Positions 37,018 through 46,791 of a stretch of DNA of 64,000 bases are shown here, piece by piece (the first letter of the stretch is position 1; each line of letters starts with the position of its first letter). A program made the position numbers and the translations under genes. The notes under the pieces are model-generated. The model was not told the DNA's origin, searched no databases, and saw only the letters and a program-made list of their open reading frames with translations. Origin of the DNA: Aeoliella sp052161615 (GTDB taxonomy: Bacteria; Planctomycetota; Planctomycetia; Pirellulales; Lacipirellulaceae); assembly GCF_052161615.1 (NCBI RefSeq), contig NZ_CP197417.1:2976001-3040000 (forward strand), given 5' to 3'.

Positions 37018-37521
37018 ATGGATTTCAAAACCAGTGCCCGGCATCTGCTGGGCACCGCGCGGCAGTACACGCTCGATCAACTCGCCCAGCTCACGCAGCC
37101 CGAGCACTGGGTTTATCGGCCCACACCCGAGGCGAATCACGCCCTGTGGATCATGGGTCACCTTGCGCTGGCGGACAATCGCTTCGCGAGCCGTTTCCGC
37201 GAGCCACTCTCCCGCATTCCCGAGGGCTACGAAGAGCTTTTCTGGTTTGGTAGCACCTGCCAATCTTCGCTCGAAGCTTATCCGCCGATCGACGAGGTCC
37301 GAACCTACTTGATGGATCGCCGCGAAATGCTCCTCGGCGTGCTTGACGAGGTAACGGAGGCCGAACTCGATGGCCCCCTGCCCTCCATGAACCCGCTCAG
37401 CCCGATGATGTCGGCACCCAGCATCGGGCAGTATTTCCCCTACGCGGCGTCCCATGAAATGATGCACGCCGGCCAACTGTCCGTTTGCTGTCGCGGGCTG
37501 GGACACCGGGCTTTCAGGTAG
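37018..37521 (+). CDS. DinB-family protein
   Basis: A 167-residue four-helix DinB/YfiT-like protein. Its metal-binding histidines are His48 (ALWIMGHLAL), His146 and His150 (AASHEMMHAGQ), in the usual spacing. GGGAG precedes the ATG at 37018. Family members are metal-dependent enzymes, including bacillithiol or mycothiol transferases and hydrolases; the substrate here is unknown. Confidence 0.88.
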   Translation: MDFKTSARHLLGTARQYTLDQLAQLTQPEHWVYRPTPEANHALWIMGHLALADNRFASRFREPLSRIPEGYEELFWFGSTCQSSLEAYPPIDEVRTYLMDRREMLLGVLDEVTEAELDGPLPSMNPLSPMMSAPSIGQYFPYAASHEMMHAGQLSVCCRGLGHRAFR

Positions 37522-37606
37522 CATCGTGTGCCGCTGGTGGGCAGATCGGCTGGGAATGGCTAAGCTGAAAGGAACATCCCCCTCGCCTCGCCCGCTCCGC
37601 TCGCCG

Positions 37607-38308
37607 ATGACTTCACCCGCTTACTGCCGCCCTTTGGCCTACGAGGCCCTGCGTGGCGAGCTGCCGCAGATCGCCACGCAGCAGGGCCTCGTTCGGGCCG
37701 CGTGCGCGGTGGCATCGCACGAAAGCGGCCTATCGGAGTCGGCCCAGGTGCTCGAATCGCTCGATGCGATGGCCCAGACCGTCCGCAATCGTGCGCGCAG
37801 CGACTCGCCCAGCGCGTTGGTCGCTCACTTGCACGACGTACTCTTCGACCTGTTGGAGTACGGTGGGAACAACGATGACTACTACAATGCCGCCAACAGC
37901 TATTTGCCGGCGGTCCTCTCGTCGCGTCGCGGCATCCCCATAACGTTGGCCATCGTTTACAAGTACGTGGCAAGCGAGCTTGGGCTAGCGGTCCATGGCA
38001 TCAACTCGCCAGGGCATTTTCTAGTGGCGGTAGAATTAGTTGAGGGTGGCAATCCGACCCTGATGTTCGTCGACCCATTTTACGGAGGTCAATTGCTCTC
38101 GCTCCCCGAGGCGTTCAATCGCATCTCGGAGACAACGGGCAAGCACGTCGACCCCAATCCTCGATTGCTCTCGCCCGCGAGCCATCAAGCTTGGATCGCG
38201 CGGCTGATCTTGAATCTGACCGCCATCTTCGCGCGCACGGGTCGCGAGAAAGATCTGTACGCCATGCAGGAGATGTTGGACCTGGTGGAGCGCGAGTATG
38301 TGGCGTAA
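37607..38308 (+). CDS. SirB1-family transglutaminase-like protein
   Basis: A 233-residue protein of the SirB1/transglutaminase-core-2 type. The signature is DDYYNAANSYLPAVLSSRRG followed by IPITLAIVYKYVASELGL and GINSPGHFLV. The family's papain-like residues are often changed and no enzymatic function is proven. The start is ATG 37607. Its last 11 bases overlap the next gene, so the two are translationally coupled. Confidence 0.88.
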   Translation: MTSPAYCRPLAYEALRGELPQIATQQGLVRAACAVASHESGLSESAQVLESLDAMAQTVRNRARSDSPSALVAHLHDVLFDLLEYGGNNDDYYNAANSYLPAVLSSRRGIPITLAIVYKYVASELGLAVHGINSPGHFLVAVELVEGGNPTLMFVDPFYGGQLLSLPEAFNRISETTGKHVDPNPRLLSPASHQAWIARLILNLTAIFARTGREKDLYAMQEMLDLVEREYVA

Positions 38309-40064
38309 AGGCTGTTGGCTATTGGCTGTAAGCTGTTGGCTGGTACCGGCCTTGGTCGTAGCCGATGTGGCGGTAGTCGCCAATCGCACGCCGCGCCGCG
38401 TGCCGGTCGAGATCACGGTACCTGGTACTCCGGCATGGCAGGTGACGCTCACACCGGGCGAGTCGCGTCCCATTTTCGCCGATGGTGCAAGCTCTATCTC
38501 CTTCATGTCGGGACAAGACACGAAGCAATACACGCTCGAACCGGCAAATGTCTACTTTCTTGGCGCGCGCGAGGACGGCACGATCGACCTCCAGCGAATT
38601 GGGCTCGGCGAGACCTCGCCTTTTGTAGCTGGTTTGCCCGGTTCGGCCGCAAACACTCCCCCCGCGACGATTCCGGTCAAGATACTCGTCGACGACGACG
38701 AACCCATGCGACAGTTGATGTGGGAAGGCAAGCTTCGCAAGCGAATCGCCGCGGCTTCCGAAATACTCCATCGCCACGCGATGGTGAAACTCGAAGTAGT
38801 TGCCGTCGACACCTGGACCACCGACAACGCTACCAATGACTTCCATACCACACTTGCCGAGTTCGAGAAGACGGTCGATCCTTTCCCGGGGCAACTCGCG
38901 ATCGGATTCAGCAGCCAGTACGAAGTAGCCGAGGGCCGCGTCCACATGGGAGGAACTCGCGGCGCGCTGCGGCCTCACATTTTGCTTCGCGAGTGGTCGC
39001 AACACGCGAGCGAAACCGAGAAGCTGGAGCTGTTGCTGCACGAGTTGGGGCATTACTTAGGCGCTGCGCACAGCCCCGAGCCCGACAGCGTGATGCGGCC
39101 GGTGCTGGGGGATCGTCTGGCACGAAAGAAGGACTTTGTCATTCGCTTCGATCCGGTGAACACGCTGCTCATGTCGATGGTAGGCGAAGAAGTTCGCCGG
39201 CGGCGAGTCAGTAGTTTCGCAGAGATCGGTGCCGCTACGCGCAATCGCATGCAGGAAATCTACAAGATACTCGGCTATACCCGTCCCGAAGATCCAGCCG
39301 CCGGCGCGCTCGCTAGGCAACTGGGGCAAGAGCGGACTGGCGACCCGCTGAGCGATGCCGTGCGGTCGACCATCAACAGCATGACGCAGGCCGCTCGAAA
39401 CAACAGCCAATTGCCGCTCGCCGCGGAAGTCGCCGCGGGTCCTACGCGAGTGGAGGGGGACGCACTGTTCGAAGAACTCGTGCGACTAGCCGCCCGCGAA
39501 GCGGCCAAAGCCCCCGCTGAACTGCAGGCGAAGGTTTTCCTGCTCGCTATTGGCATTGCGGTGGGCGACCCCGAGCAACTGAATCGCCTGCCAGCCATCG
39601 CGCCAGTTCTGAATCGGATCGAAACGCCCGCCGAGCGTTCGGTTCGTACGACCTACATCGGTCAGCCGACTGCGCGCGGACGATACGACCTGGCAAGGCA
39701 CTTCTCGGTCGCCGCAATGCTCGTCGGCCTGCAAGGCCAAGATTCGGCCGAGACGCTCAGCGTGGCGAAGGAGCTACTCGACTCGAGCGGCGGCGGAACC
39801 GGCTTCAGCTTCGCCGACCTCGCCGCCGACAAAGCGGGCATACGTCTCGCAAAGGATCTGTTGGCAGGCAAGTTGAAGCTCGACACAGTCGCGGAGAATT
39901 TCTCCGTCGACCGCTACCTGCCCGACATCCGCGAACTGCCCGAGGGAATGACCACCATGCAGTTCATCAACCAGTACGGCGGCAAAGACGACCCACGGTT
40001 CGTGCGGATGATGGAAGAGATCGAGTTGGGAATCAACGAGCTACCGGCGTACAAGACTCCGTAG
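38298..40064 (+). CDS. Exported metzincin-type metalloprotease
   Basis: A 588-residue exported protein. A signal peptide (GCWLLAVSCWLVPALVVA) leads to a small beta domain of about residues 23-105, then a matrixin-like catalytic region around residues 125-265 with LLLHELGHYLGAAHSPEP (His248, Glu249, His252, His258; HExxHxxGxxH). The downstream metzincin methionine may be in DSVM, close after it. The C-terminal 300 residues are mostly helical without a recognised domain. It overlaps the SirB1-like gene by 11 bases. Substrate unknown. Confidence 0.8.
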   Translation: MWRKGCWLLAVSCWLVPALVVADVAVVANRTPRRVPVEITVPGTPAWQVTLTPGESRPIFADGASSISFMSGQDTKQYTLEPANVYFLGAREDGTIDLQRIGLGETSPFVAGLPGSAANTPPATIPVKILVDDDEPMRQLMWEGKLRKRIAAASEILHRHAMVKLEVVAVDTWTTDNATNDFHTTLAEFEKTVDPFPGQLAIGFSSQYEVAEGRVHMGGTRGALRPHILLREWSQHASETEKLELLLHELGHYLGAAHSPEPDSVMRPVLGDRLARKKDFVIRFDPVNTLLMSMVGEEVRRRRVSSFAEIGAATRNRMQEIYKILGYTRPEDPAAGALARQLGQERTGDPLSDAVRSTINSMTQAARNNSQLPLAAEVAAGPTRVEGDALFEELVRLAAREAAKAPAELQAKVFLLAIGIAVGDPEQLNRLPAIAPVLNRIETPAERSVRTTYIGQPTARGRYDLARHFSVAAMLVGLQGQDSAETLSVAKELLDSSGGGTGFSFADLAADKAGIRLAKDLLAGKLKLDTVAENFSVDRYLPDIRELPEGMTTMQFINQYGGKDDPRFVRMMEEIELGINELPAYKTP

Positions 40065-40093
40065 AAGCTAACGGATTGAATTCCGTTGTACTT

Positions 40094-41029
40094 CTAACGC
40101 GTCAGGAGCTTGCGAGCGTCCGCTACGTTGGTTCGCTTTTCTTCCATCAGTTCGCTAATTCTTTGATGGCCGGCGCGAGTTTGGCTGACAACGAGTGATC
40201 GATTCGCCGTGAATGGCCGCATCGAACAACCCTCCGGCCATTCGATACCGGCCTGCTTGCGAAGCATTTCTGTGAGCAGCACGAAGTCGCTCGGCTTGAC
40301 CTGATTTGCGGGTAAGCCTTGAGCGTACTGCTCCAGTAAATCGTCGACGGCATAGACAACGGTGTAAACCTCGGAGTCCTCCGTAGCATCCCCTTCCGCC
40401 GCGCTGATGGGCGTGATGGCCGCTTCATCGATGCCGGGGCGATCGATCACCATCCGCGCGACCAACTTGCCGTTGTCGCCAGCAGCGTCGCGAACTTCAA
40501 ATGGCTTACCCAGCTCGACGGTTCGAACGACCCGCCAACTTTCGGTAGCTAGGACCGGTGCTTGGGTAGAAGTACTTCCCTCGCCGACACCGGGCACCTT
40601 ATCCACACTCCGGATGCTCGACACGGCGAACGACGCATCTACGTGAACGTGGTCGCCCGCAAGTGAGACAACAGTCACAGTACCCGAAGTTCCTTCGCGC
40701 AACGTGGTCACCAACGGTTCGGGAGTATCCTCCGAACCCGGACGAATACCAGTGACGAATGGCGTTTGGCTTTCAGAAGAAATCGACCCTTGCTGGCCCT
40801 CGAGAATAACGAGGGACGGCGCGGAGACTGGCTTGGAACCCGAGGCACCATCAGCAGCGTACAGCTCGCACTTCACGACAAACTGGGTCGCGTGGCGTAC
40901 CGCGGGAATCGGCACCACCGAGGTGCGCGTCGCGACGCGAGGCGTCTCGGAAATCTCGGCGATGCCGGCCTCTTGGGCGTACAGCGGCGAAGCCGCCAGA
41001 ATCCAACCCAACACCAGCGCAGTAATCAT
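40094..41029 (-). CDS. Exported hypothetical protein with secretin-like strands
   Basis: A 311-residue exported protein. ATG 41029 is chosen because AGGAGG lies eight bases before it; another ATG two codons earlier is too close to that site. A signal peptide (MITALVLGWILAASPLYA) is clear. The body is beta-rich; the ATQFVVKCELYA segment and the ending FTANRSLVVSQTRAGHQRIS resemble the short repeated beta-alpha modules of secretin N-domains, where L-V-V-x-Q-T-x-x-x-H-x-x-I is typical. There is no secretin pore domain. Function unknown. Confidence 0.75.
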   Translation of the reverse strand: MITALVLGWILAASPLYAQEAGIAEISETPRVATRTSVVPIPAVRHATQFVVKCELYAADGASGSKPVSAPSLVILEGQQGSISSESQTPFVTGIRPGSEDTPEPLVTTLREGTSGTVTVVSLAGDHVHVDASFAVSSIRSVDKVPGVGEGSTSTQAPVLATESWRVVRTVELGKPFEVRDAAGDNGKLVARMVIDRPGIDEAAITPISAAEGDATEDSEVYTVVYAVDDLLEQYAQGLPANQVKPSDFVLLTEMLRKQAGIEWPEGCSMRPFTANRSLVVSQTRAGHQRISELMEEKRTNVADARKLLTR

Positions 41030-41170
41030 TCGCATCGCATCGCCTCCTAGTTTGTCGCAGGTTGCCCAAGCCGGGGGCGAGACTAGAGAACTAGCCAGCA
41101 AGCGTCAACACGGATGCGGGGAAATGCGTGGGTGGTAGGCAGTCAGGGGTGTGCAGCACGTATGCTAGCT

Positions 41171-42319
41171 CTACCGCTGCACGCGCGCCGAGCCACCTTG
41201 AGCCAGGGCTTCTACCTCGGCCAGCGATGCCATCGTCACGTCGCCGGTGAAAGTGGTGAGCAGCGCGCCGTGGGCCCAACCCAGACGCAGGGCGTCTTCG
41301 GGGTGGCGACCGTCTAGAAAGCCATAGATCAACCCCGCCGCGAAACCATCGCCACCACCAATGCGACACACCACATCGAGCTGCATCTCCGTCATCGGGT
41401 TCGCGATCAGCTTGGGCGAATCGGCGGCGCTGCGGTCGTAGCTTGCAATGTCCCGCGGGTACTTTGCCCCGTCGATCCACAACACGGCCGACCACGTGTG
41501 ACGATTGGTCGAATGAACGTGCCGCAGCGTGGTGGCGACGACCTTGATGTTCGGGAAGTCGGCCTTCACGCGCTCGATCATGGAGAAGAACGCCGCGGGG
41601 TCGAGATCGCCCTGCTTCTCGACGTCCTGACCCTCGTAGCCAAGGCCCTTCTGCAGGTCCTCTTCGTTGCCAATCAGCACGTCGACGTGCTTCGCGATAT
41701 CGCGATTCATCGCGATGCCCTTCTTCTCGCCGCCGGGCAGCGTCTTCCAAAGCTTCGCACGGTAGTTGAGGTCGAACGACGTGACGGCTCCAGCAGCCTT
41801 AGCGGCTTGCATGCCTTCGAGAATGAGGTCCGAGGTCCGCTCGCCGATGGCCGCGTAGATGCCACCTGAGTGAAACCACCGTACGCCGCGGGCGAAGATC
41901 GACTTCCAATCGAAGTCGCCAGGGCCAAGCTGCGCGGCGGCTTCGTTGGCGCGGTTGTACTGCACCACGGGGGGACGAACGCCCAGGCCGCGATCGCTAT
42001 AAACGGTCGCAATGTTCGGTCCCCGCACGCCATCGTGCTTGAACCGCTTATAGATCGGCTCGACCCCCATCTCGCGCACACGGGCCTCAACCAGCTCGCC
42101 AATCCCATAGTCGACCATCGCCGAAGCAATGGCGGTCCGCATGCCAAAGCAGCTCGCCAAGTTCGCCGCGACGTTGTACTCGCCACCCGAGACGTGGATC
42201 TCGAACGACCGCGCGCGGCGGAACGGCACGGTCCCGGGGTCGAGGCGATGCACCAGCGCCCCCAGCGAAAGCAGGTCGATTTCACACTCGTGGGCGGGTT
42301 TAAGAGAGAGTACGGACAT
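41171..42319 (-). CDS. PfkB-family sugar kinase, probable 2-keto-3-deoxygluconate kinase
   Basis: A 382-residue ribokinase-fold kinase. It has the N-terminal GGEYNVAANLASCFGM substrate motif and the C-terminal RIGGGDGFAAGLIYG, in which the aspartate is the catalytic base (usual pattern GAGD; here GGGD). The overall pattern resembles KdgK, which phosphorylates 2-keto-3-deoxygluconate in hexuronate breakdown. The nearby SDR gene at 46792, of the D-mannonate oxidoreductase type, fits that pathway, but other PfkB substrates are possible. ATG 42319 is chosen over an upstream TTG. Confidence 0.82.
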   Translation of the reverse strand: MSVLSLKPAHECEIDLLSLGALVHRLDPGTVPFRRARSFEIHVSGGEYNVAANLASCFGMRTAIASAMVDYGIGELVEARVREMGVEPIYKRFKHDGVRGPNIATVYSDRGLGVRPPVVQYNRANEAAAQLGPGDFDWKSIFARGVRWFHSGGIYAAIGERTSDLILEGMQAAKAAGAVTSFDLNYRAKLWKTLPGGEKKGIAMNRDIAKHVDVLIGNEEDLQKGLGYEGQDVEKQGDLDPAAFFSMIERVKADFPNIKVVATTLRHVHSTNRHTWSAVLWIDGAKYPRDIASYDRSAADSPKLIANPMTEMQLDVVCRIGGGDGFAAGLIYGFLDGRHPEDALRLGWAHGALLTTFTGDVTMASLAEVEALAQGGSARVQR

Positions 42320-42498
42320 GCGGATGGCCAATAGTGGTGGGCGTAGGGACGAACGAACCCGTCATTATCTTCGAGCACCCAGCAGTGTCAAAACCCACCG
42401 GGCCTGGATTTGCACCAGAGCAAACGAATGTCCGGAAAATCGGATGAATCGTTCGAATTCGTCACCTTTTAGTTACAGCCGGCGAAAGAATAAACGAC

Positions 42499-43911
42499 TC
42501 AGCGGGCGGGCAACTGGCGAGACGTTTCTTGGCCATTGGGGGCGATCGCTCGAATCAGACTCGGCTGCTGACCACCGACCATCTTCTCGACTTCTTCGAA
42601 GGTGAACTTTACTTCTTTGGGGAGAGCCTGCTCGTCGTACGTCACGTGATGATGGATGTCGCCTCCCACGTGAAACCCGATCCAGGGAATGCCATCCTCG
42701 CAAGTGATAATTACCTCGTCCTCGCTTAACTCAATCTTGGGAGTCGCCTGGCTATTCCCCGGTGCTTCGAGCTGAAACCAGGGGCTCCAACGCAAGTACG
42801 AGGCGCTAACCGGCGAAAAGTACCCTTCTTCGTTCTCCTCGAAATACCGCGGCTCCGAATTCCGTCCGCTAGGAGGGTCGTAGAACGTAAACGCGCGATT
42901 GAAGTGATCGAAACCACGCGTCATGATGTCCAAGGGATCGGTGGAGTGAGGCAGCCCGAACGTGTGGCCCATCTCGTGCAGAGTCGCCCCGATGGTAGTG
43001 GAGGACAATCCCCAAATGGTGCTGCGACCCACGCTGTCGTCGTGCACTCGCGCGGCGTCAAACCGAGAATCGTCTAGGAACGCCTCTGCAGAAGTGCCGA
43101 TGCTCGCTGGCCAAGAAAACACCGAGGCGCTGCCAAATAGTCCGAGGTTACCGCCGCCCAGTGCCGTGTGCGACTTTAGCCGGCCCGTGTTCTCGTCCTT
43201 ACGTGTGTAGGCGGCTAGAACGACGTTCTTCGCCATCTCGTCTGGATGCTCCTGGTTCAGCCAACCATAGATGTCGCGCCACCAGAATTGGTCGTCCGGC
43301 ATGTTATGGTACTCCTCCATGCTTTTCGGCCCCGCCCACGTGCGCACCACCACCTGGCCATCGTCGTCATGCTCTAAGCGAAAGGTGCGGTGGCCGTAAC
43401 CTAGTTCGTTCATCCGCTCGGCGGTGAAGGTCTGCATCAACAGCGCCGCCGTCCTCAAGCGGTTCTCATAATCTTGCATCGTCTCGTCATCGGGCGTGGC
43501 GTAGCGGGTGTCCCCCGAGTTGTCCGTCATCCAAACCAACCGCACGTAGTGAGGATTCGTTTGCGGTTTGTAGTTGAGCACAAACTGGAGAGGCTCGGTG
43601 TTTCGCTCGGTCGACAACTCGATGCGGTTCTCGCCCTCTGCCAGTGTCACCAATGCACGAAATCGGCCTTCGTGCTGCACCACGCGTATCTGCTCGGCTT
43701 CGCCCTCTGCGCCGAGCTTCGGCGCGTCGGCGTTCTGGATAACCAGCTTGCCGGCGTCTGCGGGGACGGTTCCTTGCAGCAGGGCGACCGAATAGCCAAT
43801 GGTCGAACCGGATGCATGGTTACTGACTTCAATCGTGCCGGATGCTAGAGCGGCATTCGCGGCAAATAGGCAGAGAGAAACACAGACCGAGTAAAGGCAG
43901 CTAGGTTTCAA
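42499..43911 (-). CDS. Exported zinc metalloprotease, Metallopep (PF12044)-like
   Basis: A 470-residue exported protein. The signal peptide is residues 1-24 (SVCVSLCLFAANAALAS). The N-terminal domain of about 25-115 is beta-rich. The catalytic region has the VWMTDNSGDT and FRLEHDDDG features and ATLHEMGHTFGLPHSTDP (His312, Glu313, His316, His322), the HExxHxxGxxH site of the fungal/bacterial putative peptidase family PF12044. A jelly-roll-like C-terminus (from about 405; IELSEDEVIITCEDGIPW) follows. Substrate unknown. Confidence 0.82.
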   Translation of the reverse strand: MKPSCLYSVCVSLCLFAANAALASGTIEVSNHASGSTIGYSVALLQGTVPADAGKLVIQNADAPKLGAEGEAEQIRVVQHEGRFRALVTLAEGENRIELSTERNTEPLQFVLNYKPQTNPHYVRLVWMTDNSGDTRYATPDDETMQDYENRLRTAALLMQTFTAERMNELGYGHRTFRLEHDDDGQVVVRTWAGPKSMEEYHNMPDDQFWWRDIYGWLNQEHPDEMAKNVVLAAYTRKDENTGRLKSHTALGGGNLGLFGSASVFSWPASIGTSAEAFLDDSRFDAARVHDDSVGRSTIWGLSSTTIGATLHEMGHTFGLPHSTDPLDIMTRGFDHFNRAFTFYDPPSGRNSEPRYFEENEEGYFSPVSASYLRWSPWFQLEAPGNSQATPKIELSEDEVIITCEDGIPWIGFHVGGDIHHHVTYDEQALPKEVKFTFEEVEKMVGGQQPSLIRAIAPNGQETSRQLPAR

Positions 43912-44106
43912 AGTTCACCCCCGGGTGGTATTGCGATGCCCAGCGGCATCGACATTTGTCGGCCAGGGCTGCTACCGCTAGCCCCCCGCCGGCCAACAGT
44001 CCCGCCATATTGACCATCGGCGCAAATATGCAGATCATCGTGGTACGCTCTGGCTTGAGCAGTTCACGACCCGATCCCTCCTTTTATACCACAATTGGGA
44101 AACCTG

Positions 44107-45567
44107 ATGTCCGATTTATGCGATTTTGGCCTGATCGGCCTGGCGGTAATGGGTGAGAATCTGGCTCTGAACGTCGAGAGCCGTGGCTACAAGGTGGCCG
44201 TGTTCAATCGCACCACCAGCGTGGTCGACGCCTTTATCAACGGCCGCGCCAAGGGCAAGAACTTCGTTGGGTGCCACACGGTCGAAGAACTAGTCAAGTC
44301 GCTCAAGCGCCCCCGCAAGGTAATGATGCTCATCAAGGCCGGCCCGGCCGTCGATGCGGTGATCGAGCAACTCCTGCCGCTTTTGGACAAGGGCGACATC
44401 ATCATTGATGGCGGCAACACCTTCTACGCCGACACCGAACGCCGCACTAAGTACGTCGAAGAGCAAGGCTTGCTGTTCTGCGGCACCGGTGTATCGGGTG
44501 GCGAAGAGGGCGCGCTGAAGGGTCCCAGCATGATGCCGGGCGGCTCGGTCGAATCGTGGGAACACGTGAAGCCCATTTTCCAGGCCATCGCCGCCAAGGT
44601 GGGTCCGAACAACGACATCCCCTGCTGCGAATGGGTTGGCCCCCGCGGTGCTGGGCACTACGTGAAGATGGTGCACAACGGCATCGAGTACGGCGACATG
44701 CAGCTCATCTGCGAGGCCTACTTCCTGATGAAGGAAGCCCTGGGCCTGACGAACGACGAGCTCTACGACGTGTTCGCCGAGTGGAACCGTGGCGAACTCG
44801 ACAGCTACCTGATCGAGATCACCCGGGACATCTTCAGCGTCAAGGACACCGATGGCACGTTCATGGTCGATAAAGTGCTCGACCGCGCTGGTGCCAAAGG
44901 AACCGGCAAGTGGATGAGCCAACTGGCGCTCGACCTTGGCGTGCCAAGCACCCTGGTGACCGAAGCCGTGTACGCCCGCAGTCTCTCGGCACTGAAGGAC
45001 GAACGCGAACGCGCCTCGAAAGTGCTCAAGGGTCCGCATGGCGAGCACCTGAACGGCAAGAAGTACGACGGCGACAAGCAGAAGTTCATCGACCAGGTCC
45101 GCCACGCCCTCTACGCGTCGAAGATCGTCAGCTACGCCCAAGGCTTCGTGCAACTGCAAGCCGCCGCGGCCGAGCACGATTGGCCGCTGAACTACGGCGA
45201 CTGCGCCATGCTGTGGCGTGGTGGCTGCATCATCCGCGCGGTGTTCCTCGATCGCATCAAGGAAGCCTTCGACAAGAACCCGAAGCTTGAGAACCTGCTG
45301 CTCGCGCCGTACTTCGGCGAAGCGATCGACAAGGCCCAGGATGCATGGCGTCACGTCGTGGCCACCGCCGCCACGCTCGGCATCCCGGTCCCGGCGTTCT
45401 ACACGGCCCTCGCTTACTACGATGGCTACCGCCGCGCGACGCTGCCGGCCAACCTGCTGCAAGCCCAACGCGACTACTTCGGTGCCCACACCTACGAACG
45501 CACCGACAAACCCCGCGGCGAGATGTTCCACACCGAATGGCTCGATCTACGGAAGGATCCTTCGTAA
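44107..45567 (+). CDS. gnd: 6-phosphogluconate dehydrogenase (decarboxylating)
   Basis: A 486-residue enzyme that oxidises 6-phosphogluconate to ribulose 5-phosphate with NADP+. Motifs: FGLIGLAVMGENLALNVESR at the nucleotide-binding start, GGNTFYADTERR, GVSGGEEGALKGPSMMPGG, catalytic lysine in GHYVKMVHNGIEYGDMQ, and the C-terminal YFGAHTYER. The length is that of the long dimeric form. It forms a cluster with the SDR gene at 46792 and zwf at 47651; the lactonase pgl is not in the window. Confidence 0.97.
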   Translation: MSDLCDFGLIGLAVMGENLALNVESRGYKVAVFNRTTSVVDAFINGRAKGKNFVGCHTVEELVKSLKRPRKVMMLIKAGPAVDAVIEQLLPLLDKGDIIIDGGNTFYADTERRTKYVEEQGLLFCGTGVSGGEEGALKGPSMMPGGSVESWEHVKPIFQAIAAKVGPNNDIPCCEWVGPRGAGHYVKMVHNGIEYGDMQLICEAYFLMKEALGLTNDELYDVFAEWNRGELDSYLIEITRDIFSVKDTDGTFMVDKVLDRAGAKGTGKWMSQLALDLGVPSTLVTEAVYARSLSALKDERERASKVLKGPHGEHLNGKKYDGDKQKFIDQVRHALYASKIVSYAQGFVQLQAAAAEHDWPLNYGDCAMLWRGGCIIRAVFLDRIKEAFDKNPKLENLLLAPYFGEAIDKAQDAWRHVVATAATLGIPVPAFYTALAYYDGYRRATLPANLLQAQRDYFGAHTYERTDKPRGEMFHTEWLDLRKDPS

Positions 45568-45573
45568 TAGGCG

Positions 45574-45590
45574 CGCCGAAAGTTTCGGCG
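45574..45590 (+). terminator. Palindrome after gnd
   Basis: CGCCGAAAGTTTCGGCG forms a hairpin six bases after the gnd stop. No T-tract follows. Confidence 0.5.
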
Positions 45591-45655
45591 CCCGGAACTG
45601 GTAGGAGCCCCCTATCGCCAGTGGGTGTACGCAGAAACCAGCTCAACGTGGTCAT

Positions 45656-46045
45656 TTGAATTCCAAGGCAGTCTCGGAGTTGCTCCGCATGCATCAGTAT
45701 GATCAGGCCGTGGAACGAATTCGGCAGCAGAATGACTCCGAAGAAGCAAGGCATTGGTTGGCGCGAACTGGGAGCGTTTACGGCATAGTCCATGAGATGT
45801 CCCATGAAGAAACTATCGATGCAATAGAAGAGTGCTACATGCGTGGGGCGAAGCTGGTCGAGGTAATGGGTGAACTGCCCGCAAATCCTAGCGACAATAA
45901 TGCAAATATGCTTCTAATCACACTTCCTGAGGAGAAGATTTTCCGCAAGCAATTATTTGAGCTAGAGCAAGCAATTGCTGACATGTCCGGCTACCAGCTA
46001 AGCGTTGACGAAGGTCAGAAATACGTCCTGTTACTATGGACTTAG
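45656..46045 (+). CDS. Small hypothetical protein
   Basis: A 129-residue acidic soluble protein from TTG 45656; ATG 45689 is the alternative start. It shows a helical N-terminus (MHQYDQAVERIRQQ) and a GAKLVEVMGELPAN strand region. I recognise no family. It lies between gnd and a small membrane protein. Confidence 0.6.
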   Translation: MNSKAVSELLRMHQYDQAVERIRQQNDSEEARHWLARTGSVYGIVHEMSHEETIDAIEECYMRGAKLVEVMGELPANPSDNNANMLLITLPEEKIFRKQLFELEQAIADMSGYQLSVDEGQKYVLLLWT

Positions 46046-46223
46046 ACACGATTTAAGTATTGATTGTTGACCATCACCGAAGTAACCGCGTTCATCCTGC
46101 CAATTCCGCGACCTTCGGCGTCCCATTTTTTCGAAGCAACGTGCCTCACCCAGAATAAAACCCACCCCACGCCGCGAACCCATCACTGTCAGGGAATAGG
46201 AGGAATGTGAAAGGGACCTAAAA

Positions 46224-46550
46224 GTGGTTGCCGTCGCGCTCCTGGGGGTTGTGGCCATGGGGGTGGCCGGGTGGATAGTGTATTGTCGCGTGAGTCGCCG
46301 GTCGCTCGCCTTCCAGCTAGGCCAGCGTGGCCTGTGGATCGACTACCAGTTTTACCACTGGCAAGATCTCGTGGCCGTGACGCACTACGCCCAGCTGGGT
46401 ATGCTGCTAATTAAAGTCCGCCGCTCGGACGACGTGCCGCTGGCGTTTCACGTAGAGCTTGAGAAAACTCGTTACCGCCGGTGGGATGATCGAAGACTGC
46501 GGGAGGAGTTTCGGCGGCGGGTGGAGAAGTTGAATTGGAAGTCCGTGTGA
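46224..46550 (+). CDS. Small membrane protein
   Basis: A 108-residue protein from GTG 46224 (AGGGA upstream) with one N-terminal transmembrane helix (VVAVALLGVVAMGVAGWIV) and a basic C-terminal part (LEKTRYRRWDDRRLREEFRR). It has a PH-like strand pattern (GLWIDYQFYHWQDLVAVTHY) as in small bacterial PH-domain membrane proteins, a weak suggestion. Function unknown. Confidence 0.65.
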   Translation: MVAVALLGVVAMGVAGWIVYCRVSRRSLAFQLGQRGLWIDYQFYHWQDLVAVTHYAQLGMLLIKVRRSDDVPLAFHVELEKTRYRRWDDRRLREEFRRRVEKLNWKSV

Positions 46551-46572
46551 TTGAACTACACGCCGCATAAAA

Positions 46573-46695
46573 GAATTAGACGCGGATTGTCGCGGATTCG
46601 GCCGGATGAACGCGGATCGAGGTTGGAGCCAACCTATTGTCTTTGACTCCGCGCGAATCCGCTTCGATCTGCGAAGATCCGCGACGAATTCCTCT
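46573..46695. repeat. Imperfect inverted repeat rich in CGCGGAT
   Basis: The left arm (46573-46617) contains CGCGGAT three times; the right arm (46647-46695) is its imperfect complement (ATCCGC twice, GAATTC at the end). A smaller perfect hairpin, GGTTGG/CCAACC, lies between them at 46621-46634. Such CGCGGAT-rich palindromes are dispersed intergenic repeats in many genomes. Confidence 0.65.
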
Positions 46696-46791
46696 ACGCG
46701 ACCCCAGTTGTGACTCTGCCCAACCCACCTCCGGCAGCTAACGCTGACCGGCTCAATTAAGACCTGCTAATACTCCCTGGTAAACCCAAAC

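Noticed and set aside
44290..45531. A 413-codon frame antisense to gnd
   Set aside because: Codon-bias shadow of a well-conserved gene.
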